Shown here: positions 7,220 through 13,076 of the stretch, piece after piece
How positions within the stretch are numbered: the stretch's first letter is position 1
How the letters are laid out: each line of letters opens with the position of its first letter
Assembly: GCA_016926595.1 (NCBI GenBank)
Contig: JAFGOG010000558.1
Coordinates: forward strand, 1 to 17,694
DNA: 17,694 nucleotides
Origin: Anaerolineae bacterium
GTDB lineage: Bacteria > Chloroflexota > Anaerolineae > JAAYZQ01
Direction of reading: 5' to 3'
Translations under genes and position numbers: made by a program
Notes under the pieces: generated by a model
Database searches by the model: none
Told to the model about the DNA's origin: nothing
What the model saw: only the letters and a program-made list of their open reading frames with translations

Positions 7220-8668
7220 ATGAATGTTCAGATGACGGTGCGCACTCGTATAGCGGAGCAAGCTGATCGCCTGCAGCGCATCCAGGCCCTGGCCAACATC
7301 TGGGGTTCTCTCTATCTGTTTCATCCCGAGATAGGGCAAGGCATGAGCCAGCGTGATTGGGATCAAGTGTTTATCACGACCCTGCCGCAGGTTGAACAAG
7401 CGGCCAGCCCATCGGCTGTGATGGACGCCATCCAGGCCCATGTCGGTCACCCTCTGGCCGACTGCCGGCCCGTTGCTCGGGCAGCCTTCATGGACTCGTT
7501 TCTCCGGCGAATCCATGAAGGTTGGAATGAAGATGGCTATCCTTACGTGTATGGGCCCAAAGGTGACCGGGGCGCCGGGCGGCCTTCCCCGGCCTTCGAG
7601 CCGGAGCCGCCGCATGCCCTCGGCCAATCCCCAACCGCCAGCTTATCGCGCGCGGAAAGGATTCTCGGCCTCTGCAAAGTGTGGATCGTTTTGCGTTACT
7701 TTGCGCCCCAGATCACCCTGGCGGAGCTTGACCTCGACGTCCTGTTGCCAGACTGGCTGGCCCGCGTAGAAGCCGCAGCCAGCGTCGAGGCGTATTATCG
7801 GGTTATGGCCGGCATTGCCGCGAAGCTCGCCGATCGGCATGCCGGGGTCATTGTTCCGGCCGAACGCCCCTCTCAACCGCCCGAGACTATCGGCTCGGGA
7901 GTGAGGCCGCCGGTCAGGCGGACTCTTCTGGGCAGCACCTGGCTGGGAAGCACCCGCTACCTGCGCGCCGTGCCGGGCAATCTCGTTTACCTGACACCCT
8001 TTGCCATGCCTGAAGTAGCGGCCCTGCGCGAGACGTTTACCCTCATCCAGAACACGCACGGACTGATTCTGGAGTTGCGCGGTTACCCGCAAACGCACTT
8101 TCAACACGAGTTGGTGCGCTGTCTGTGCCAAACGCCGGTGCCGTCGCCGCGCTATGAAATTCCCGTCATCGGCGAGTACGCCTCGCCCATCGGCGAGTAC
8201 GCCTCGCCCATCGGCGAGTACGCCTCGCCCATCGGCGAGTACGCCTCGCCCGGCCGGCCGGCCGGGTGGGAGCGTTCCTGGAAAGTGATCCAACACACGA
8301 TTCAACCGGACGGACGCGCTGTGTACACCCAGCCGATAGTCGCCTTGATTGACGAGACCACGCAGAGCTCCGCCGAAGATTTTTGCATGTATCTGAAAAT
8401 CGCTGGCCGGGTGACTTTTGTGGGGCGGCGTACCGCAGGGTGTGTGGGCAACGCGACCTATGTGAATCTGCCCGGTGGCGGCCGGTTCACGTTCACCGGC
8501 ATGCGCGTCACCTGGCCCGACAGGAGTCCAGTATGGGGCATTGGGATTCTGCCCGACGTGCCGGTTGAACCGAAGCGTGAGGGGTTCCAGGCCGAGCGCG
8601 ATGAAATCTTGGAAAAAGGACTGGAGACTTTACAGGCGTTGTGCATCCATGAATCTGCAACCCATTAG
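7220..8668 (+). CDS. S41-family serine peptidase, lanthipeptide-cluster associated
   Basis: The protein has 482 residues. An N-terminal helical region (1-110) and a Pro-rich linker precede the S41 (tail-specific/IRBP-like) core. The helix LADRHAGV (H207) and TQSSAEDF (S383, next to S384) match the His/Ser positions of the family, and GRRTAGCVGN plus GIGILPDVPVEP match its closing strands. No signal peptide is evident, so it is probably cytoplasmic. The start at 7220 has AGGGAG 13 bases upstream; ATG 7232 is an alternative. Residues 317-344 are four perfect copies of a seven-residue unit. The gene overlaps lanM by 20 bases, suggesting translational coupling. It may trim the leader or remove modified peptide inside the cell, but the C39 transporter already supplies the Gly-Gly cut, so its role is open. 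Confidence 0.82.
   Translation: MNVQMTVRTRIAEQADRLQRIQALANIWGSLYLFHPEIGQGMSQRDWDQVFITTLPQVEQAASPSAVMDAIQAHVGHPLADCRPVARAAFMDSFLRRIHEGWNEDGYPYVYGPKGDRGAGRPSPAFEPEPPHALGQSPTASLSRAERILGLCKVWIVLRYFAPQITLAELDLDVLLPDWLARVEAAASVEAYYRVMAGIAAKLADRHAGVIVPAERPSQPPETIGSGVRPPVRRTLLGSTWLGSTRYLRAVPGNLVYLTPFAMPEVAALRETFTLIQNTHGLILELRGYPQTHFQHELVRCLCQTPVPSPRYEIPVIGEYASPIGEYASPIGEYASPIGEYASPGRPAGWERSWKVIQHTIQPDGRAVYTQPIVALIDETTQSSAEDFCMYLKIAGRVTFVGRRTAGCVGNATYVNLPGGGRFTFTGMRVTWPDRSPVWGIGILPDVPVEPKREGFQAERDEILEKGLETLQALCIHESATH
8168..8251 (+). repeat. Four perfect 21-bp tandem repeats inside the S41 gene
   Basis: Four identical 21-base units (8168-8188, 8189-8209, 8210-8230, 8231-8251) encode IGEYASP four times in frame. 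A GGCCGGCCGGCCGGG run follows at once. Identity of all four copies points to recent slippage or expansion, or to an assembly effect. The position is a loop between core S41 elements. Confidence 0.97.
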
Positions 8669-11426
8669 CCCGCGCGAGCGTGTGACTGCCACGGCCAGCC
8701 GGGGAGACCTGTTATTCGGCCAGGTTGAAGCGGGGTTGCGCGCCGGGACACCATTCAGGTCGGGGCTGGACGCCGAATTTCGGGCGCGCTTTGTGACCGA
8801 GGCGCGCAAGCGCTTGGCCGACCGCGCCAGCGACCGCCTTCAGTTGTTGACCGAGAATGCCCTCGCAAACCTGGAAGGCTATCTGCTCCACCGGCTATCC
8901 GGCGTAGCCCGTACCGCCACGCTTGCTGTCTCCTATGACGGACATCGTACTGGGGACTGGCTCAGCCGCACCCTGGCCGAGTATCCGGTGTTGGCTCATT
9001 TGTTGGCGACGGCGACAGATTTCTGGGTCGAGACCAACACCCAATTTCTGGAGCGCCTCTACGCTGACCGGAAAGCGCTGGCGGAAACATTCGGCCCACC
9101 GCACGATTTCTCCCGTATCACGGCGATTACGGCCGGATTGTCCGAACCGCATCTGGGCGGGCAGACTGTCTTGCAACTCACCTTTGCCGATGGCGCGACC
9201 CTGTTCTACAAACCCCGGCCTCTCGATCTGGACATGGCGTGGTCTGATCTGCTCCACTGCATCAACCAGAGCGACGTTGAGCTGCTCTTCACTTGCCCAC
9301 GCATCCTGGGACGTGAGGCGTATGGGTGGATGGAGCACGTTGCCACTCGCCCGTGCCAAGATCGGGAACAGGTGGCCCGTTACTATCAGCGCGCGGGGAT
9401 GCTGGTGTGTCTGCTACATCTATTTGGCGGCAGCGATTTCCAGCGGGAGAATGTGATCGCATGCGCCGACCAGCCGGTGCTGATTGACTTGGAAACGCTG
9501 ATGACGCCCACCGTCCGGGGACAGGCATTTCGCCTCAAACCGCAGCGGATCAGCGAGACCGTGCTGCGCACTCATTTCTTGTCTTACTGGGCTCGAGGCG
9601 CAGATGGCAGGTGGCAGGCTTTCGGCGGGATGGAGGCGCTCTGCCTCCCCGCAGAGATGGGCCCGGCTTGGGAGGTATGGGCCGCCGCTATGCAAGGCGG
9701 TTTTCGGGACATGGCCCACTGGCTGGCCGATCATCGGGCCGCGTTCGCGGCGATGTTCGCGCCATTTGAGGGCTTGCGCTTGCGCGTGATTTTCCAAGAC
9801 ACCCGGCTCTATCAGCGGGTGCTGCGACGTTCATTGCAACCGCGCTTTCTGCAAGACGGCCTCGACCACCGAACTGAACTTGAAAGGTTGATGGCGCTGT
9901 CTTGTCCGCCGTCTGAGGCCGAGCGACACGTCCTACGGCTGCGGCAAGAAGTTGCTATGCTCGAACAATTGGATATCCCGCGCTTTGAAACTCGCACCGA
10001 CACGGCCGACTTGCCGCTTGTGTCTGGTGAAACGCGCCGGGATTATTTTGCCGAGCCGGTCTGCCGGACTCTCTGGCGCAATCTCGAGCAATTCAACGCG
10101 CCGGAGCAAGACCGTCAGTTGCATCTGATCCAGGGTGTCTTTGATTTTAAAACTGCGCGGACCGGTGACGCATGGGCGCAGACCGACTGGCCTGTGCCGC
10201 CCGATCAAAACACAGCGGATGTGAGCCTGGAACAAGCCGCTATAGAACTGGCCGAACAAGTAAAACGCCTGGCGATGCCAACCGCCTCCGGCGCGGTGAC
10301 CTGGATGATGCCGGAAGACCTGGACCCTGTACACGAGCCGGCCTATCAGTTCCGCCAATGTGATGGCTTTTTGTACCAGGGCAGTGCCGGCATCGCCCTG
10401 TTTCTGGCGGCGATGGAAACGGTTCGCCCCGGCGCCGGCTATGGCGAGCTATTGCACGCCGCCTTGCGCCCGCTCGCTGCCTGGCTCGATCAACCCTGGC
10501 TTCCCCGGACGATTGGGATTGGCGCGGCGCATGGCCTTGGGTCATTGGTCTACGCGCTGGTCAAAACCGGCCAGTGGCTGGCGCAGCCCGCATTCATCGA
10601 ACAGGCAGGCCAAGTTGCCGCGCTGATGACGCCGGAGCGGATAGCGGCCGACGAGCGCCTGGATGTGTTTGACGGCGCGGCCGGCGCCATCCTGGGGTTG
10701 CTGGCGTTGTATGAGGCCACCCACGACGAACAAGTCTTGCGCCAGGCCTGGTGCTGCGGCGACCATCTGTTAGCCCGGCGCACGCCAACCTCTCCCCGCG
10801 CCTGGCTGACGATCCGGGCCACGCCGGTGAGCGGACTTTCACACGGCCTGGCCGGAATCGCGTATGCTTTACTGCGTTTATTTCAGGTGACCGGCCAGGA
10901 GCCCTTGCGGCAGGCGGCGCTGGAGGGGATCGCGTTTGAGCGCCAGTTATTTTCGGCCGCCGCCGGGAATTGGCAGGCATTTGATTCCACACCCGCTTCG
11001 CGACAGCCCGTGTTCTGGACGAACTATTGTCACGGAGCGCCGGGCATTGGGCTGGCCAGACTGGGCGGCCTGGCGCGAAGCGCAGACACACCTGACATTC
11101 GAGAGGAAATTGCGGTGGCAGTGCAAACGACCGCCGCCATGTCTCTCGACGGGTTGGATTTTTTGTGCTGCGGCAATTTCGGGCGACTCGAGCTGCTCTT
11201 GACCGCCGGGCCGCGCCTGGAACAGCCGGAACTGATCGCCCTGGCCAGAAGGCAAGCCGCCCGGCTGGTGGCGCGGCAAGCCCGGTGCGGCGGCTTTAGG
11301 CTCTTTGAGGATCTCCCGCCGCGAGTGGTGAATCCGGGCTTGTTCCGGGGCATCGCCGGCATCGGCTACGAACTGCTGCGATTGGCCGCCCCGGAACGCT
11401 GGCCGAATCTCCTGTTGTGGGAATAG
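8649..11426 (+). CDS. lanM: Type II lanthipeptide synthetase LanM
   Basis: The protein has 925 residues, usual for LanM. It phosphorylates and dehydrates Ser/Thr of the precursor, then adds Cys to give (methyl)lanthionine rings. The dehydratase (DUF4135) half spans about 90-510: K188 in YKPR, D263, N268, D280 and E282 (GSDFQRENVI ... VLIDLET) align with kinase residues, and R379 with T385 match the elimination pair. The expected His of D-x-H-x-x-N is Q265. The cyclase half (about 570-925) has SHG (H732), YCHG (C794) and LCCG (C840, C841), a three-Cys zinc site as in ProcM and related CCG LanMs. The ATG at 8649 overlaps the S41 gene by 20 bases and has no clear ribosome-binding site, so translation is probably coupled. 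GNAT and precursor genes follow. Confidence 0.95.
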   Translation: MNLQPISPRERVTATASRGDLLFGQVEAGLRAGTPFRSGLDAEFRARFVTEARKRLADRASDRLQLLTENALANLEGYLLHRLSGVARTATLAVSYDGHRTGDWLSRTLAEYPVLAHLLATATDFWVETNTQFLERLYADRKALAETFGPPHDFSRITAITAGLSEPHLGGQTVLQLTFADGATLFYKPRPLDLDMAWSDLLHCINQSDVELLFTCPRILGREAYGWMEHVATRPCQDREQVARYYQRAGMLVCLLHLFGGSDFQRENVIACADQPVLIDLETLMTPTVRGQAFRLKPQRISETVLRTHFLSYWARGADGRWQAFGGMEALCLPAEMGPAWEVWAAAMQGGFRDMAHWLADHRAAFAAMFAPFEGLRLRVIFQDTRLYQRVLRRSLQPRFLQDGLDHRTELERLMALSCPPSEAERHVLRLRQEVAMLEQLDIPRFETRTDTADLPLVSGETRRDYFAEPVCRTLWRNLEQFNAPEQDRQLHLIQGVFDFKTARTGDAWAQTDWPVPPDQNTADVSLEQAAIELAEQVKRLAMPTASGAVTWMMPEDLDPVHEPAYQFRQCDGFLYQGSAGIALFLAAMETVRPGAGYGELLHAALRPLAAWLDQPWLPRTIGIGAAHGLGSLVYALVKTGQWLAQPAFIEQAGQVAALMTPERIAADERLDVFDGAAGAILGLLALYEATHDEQVLRQAWCCGDHLLARRTPTSPRAWLTIRATPVSGLSHGLAGIAYALLRLFQVTGQEPLRQAALEGIAFERQLFSAAAGNWQAFDSTPASRQPVFWTNYCHGAPGIGLARLGGLARSADTPDIREEIAVAVQTTAAMSLDGLDFLCCGNFGRLELLLTAGPRLEQPELIALARRQAARLVARQARCGGFRLFEDLPPRVVNPGLFRGIAGIGYELLRLAAPERWPNLLLWE

Positions 11427-11434
11427 GGAGAGGA
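11427..11434 (+). promoter_or_regulatory. Shine-Dalgarno site selecting the GNAT start
   Basis: GGAGAGGA directly follows the lanM stop and precedes ATG 11441 by six bases. It favours that start over the GTG at 11417, which would overlap lanM. Confidence 0.65.
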
Positions 11435-11440
11435 CGCACG

Positions 11441-12361
11441 ATGGACTTGATCACGGTATTAACCGCCCGAACGGCCAAACCCTATGCGCCGCTGACCTAT
11501 CCGCATTTTCGCCCGTTGGTGGAGATGTTCGAGCAATTCCAGGACTCGACACGGGCAGTGGGGTACGCAGTCGCCGGTAAACCGATCGGGTTGGCGCTGG
11601 CGCAAGTGTGCGCAGATTGCCAGGCCGTGCATGTGCGCTCGGTGTTTGTTCACACTGCCTATCAGGGAAAAGGAATCGGCACGGCCTTACTGGCGCGCCT
11701 GGAACAAGAACTCGCCCAATGCCCTTACCCCCTGTTCCATTGCGAATACCCCAGCGGCCGCCCCGAGACGCCGATCTGGGAGCATATCCTGATCAAACGC
11801 GGCTGGCAGCCGCCTCGAGCGACCTACTTGCGTTGCGCCGTCATCGGCAAAACTGCGGTGGATGCCTTGATGGCCGCGCCCTGGATACAGCGGCCGCCTC
11901 CGCTGCCGGCCGGAGCCGAGCTGTTCCTGTGGCATGACCTCAGCGCCGATGAACGCGGCTCCCTCGAAGGCCAGCAAGCCGCCGAACATTACGAGCATGG
12001 CATCGAACCTGTCATTGGCGAACGCCCCTGTGAACCCTTGAATAGTGTCGGCTTGCGCTACGGCGGGGAGGTGATCGGCTGGATGCTGACCGTGCGCACC
12101 GCGCCGGGATGCATTTTGTATGACCGTTTGTTTGTGGACGAGCGCTTTCGCCACACCGGGTTGGGCATTGCGCTGCTGGTCGAGGCGATCAAGCGGCAAT
12201 ATGCGCAGGATGGCCATCTGCCGCATGTGGGCGGCGTTTGGCGCACGCATGTGGAGAACCAGCCCATGGTGCAGTTTTTCACGCACCGGCTAAAGCCGTA
12301 TCTCTCGTCGCTGGTGGAAATGAGCACCTCGCACAAAGAACTGGTGCGGTCTCTGTCATAA
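11441..12361 (+). CDS. Tandem GNAT-domain N-acetyltransferase
   Basis: The protein has 306 residues and two GNAT folds. The acetyl-CoA pyrophosphate-binding motif A appears twice: VFVHTAYQGKGIGTALL (Q75-G80) and LFVDERFRHTGLGIALL (R237-G242), each after a beta strand. GNAT enzymes move an acetyl (or other acyl) group from CoA to an amine. It lies 14 bases after lanM and 70 bases before the precursor gene, inside the cluster, so the lanthipeptide (N-terminus or a side chain) or a self-protection target is a plausible substrate; this is inference. The core begins with Arg after the Gly-Gly site and has no Lys, so any acylation of the mature peptide would fall on the N-terminal amine. The precise substrate is not predictable from sequence. 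Confidence 0.85.
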   Translation: MDLITVLTARTAKPYAPLTYPHFRPLVEMFEQFQDSTRAVGYAVAGKPIGLALAQVCADCQAVHVRSVFVHTAYQGKGIGTALLARLEQELAQCPYPLFHCEYPSGRPETPIWEHILIKRGWQPPRATYLRCAVIGKTAVDALMAAPWIQRPPPLPAGAELFLWHDLSADERGSLEGQQAAEHYEHGIEPVIGERPCEPLNSVGLRYGGEVIGWMLTVRTAPGCILYDRLFVDERFRHTGLGIALLVEAIKRQYAQDGHLPHVGGVWRTHVENQPMVQFFTHRLKPYLSSLVEMSTSHKELVRSLS

Positions 12362-12383
12362 AAGGCCGGAGAGATTCAGACCA

Positions 12384-12418
12384 ATTGCGAATTACGAAGC
12401 ACGAATCACACATCACGA
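12384..12418 (+). repeat. Degenerate 7-bp repeats upstream of the precursor gene
   Basis: Five consecutive heptamers (starts at 12384, 12391, 12398, 12405, 12412) fit a loose consensus ATYACGA. They fill half of the 70-base gap between the GNAT and precursor genes and end next to the ribosome-binding site. The stretch is AT-richer than the surrounding genes. It might be an operator, a leader-mRNA element or a dispersed genomic repeat. Confidence 0.55.
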
Positions 12419-12419
12419 A

Positions 12420-12425
12420 AAGGAG
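12420..12425 (+). promoter_or_regulatory. Shine-Dalgarno site of the precursor gene
   Basis: AAGGAG lies six bases before the GTG at 12432. This strong site supports the GTG as the real start and suggests high expression of the precursor compared with its neighbours. Confidence 0.8.
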
Positions 12426-12431
12426 AAACTT

Positions 12432-13055
12432 GTGAATAATCTAACCTATACCACCCGCCAGGCGATCTACGAGTGCCTGATCTTCAGGCTGGCGGAAGAA
12501 CCCGGTCTGCGGGAAACCTTGTTGGCGGATCCAAAAACCGTGCTGGCCGGGGAAATGGGGCTGGAGCTGCCCGCGGGCGTCGAGCTGCGTGTGGTGGAGG
12601 ACAGCGCCCTGCAGCACCACATGGTCATCCCCTGGCTGGCGGCCTCGGAACAGGCGGACGCTGAGGCCGTGGTCGAAGCGGACGAGGATGAGGAGGAAGC
12701 CGTGGTGCGGCGCGCTCTCCAGGACGAGGGCTTCAAACAGCGCTTGCTGGCGGAACCCAAAGACGCCCTGGAGGAACTGTTCGGCTTCTGTTTGCCGGCT
12801 GGGGCGGAGATCCGGGTGCTGGAGGAGACGCCGCAGAGCTGGTATTTCGTGTGCCCTCCCCAGTTGGAGTTGGCGGCGGACGAAATGGCAGACTGGGAAC
12901 TGGAAGCCGTGGCTGGTGGCCGCAGCTCATCCGTCTGTTGCATTGGGGGGAATGGAGTTGGCTGCTTTCAGCAAAACGAGCAAGCCAACGCCACCCAGAG
13001 CATGCTCACTTACTCCCGGCGTACAAGGCGCTCACGGTATCCGATCTGTCATTAG
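12432..13055 (+). CDS. lanA: Lanthipeptide precursor with two NHLP leader modules
   Basis: The peptide has 207 residues, long for a LanA. Two nitrile-hydratase-alpha-like (NHLP) leader modules follow one another: about 15-69 (ADPKTVLAGEMGLELPAGVE, RVVED) and about 90-145 (AEPKDALEELFGFCLPAGAE, RVLEETPQSWYFVCPP), joined by an acidic linker (about 76-90). The closing block ADWELEAVAGG fits the double-glycine site (G162-G163) cut by C39 peptidases. The core (164-207, 44 residues) has four Cys (169, 170, 178, 206) and nine Ser/Thr (165, 166, 167, 188, 190, 193, 195, 198, 201). Its first part is Gly-rich and hydrophobic; its end is Arg-rich (R196, 197, 199, 200, 202), giving a cationic tail. A nitrile hydratase enzyme is excluded by the lack of its metal motif and by context. 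Ring pattern cannot be predicted. Confidence 0.9.
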   Translation: MNNLTYTTRQAIYECLIFRLAEEPGLRETLLADPKTVLAGEMGLELPAGVELRVVEDSALQHHMVIPWLAASEQADAEAVVEADEDEEEAVVRRALQDEGFKQRLLAEPKDALEELFGFCLPAGAEIRVLEETPQSWYFVCPPQLELAADEMADWELEAVAGGRSSSVCCIGGNGVGCFQQNEQANATQSMLTYSRRTRRSRYPICH

Positions 13056-13076
13056 CACGGAGGGCTGCGCCTCTGG

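Noticed and set aside
8168..8251. The tandem repeats as a CRISPR array
   Set aside because: Units are 21 bases with no spacers and keep the coding frame of the S41 gene.
11417..11440. GTG start at 11417 for the GNAT gene
   Set aside because: A strong ribosome-binding site lies between this codon and ATG 11441, so the latter is preferred.
12432..12860. Nitrile hydratase alpha subunit
   Set aside because: The peptide lacks the Cys-x-x-Cys-Ser-Cys metal motif, is duplicated, and ends in a Gly-Gly site with a Cys/Ser core next to lanM and lanT.
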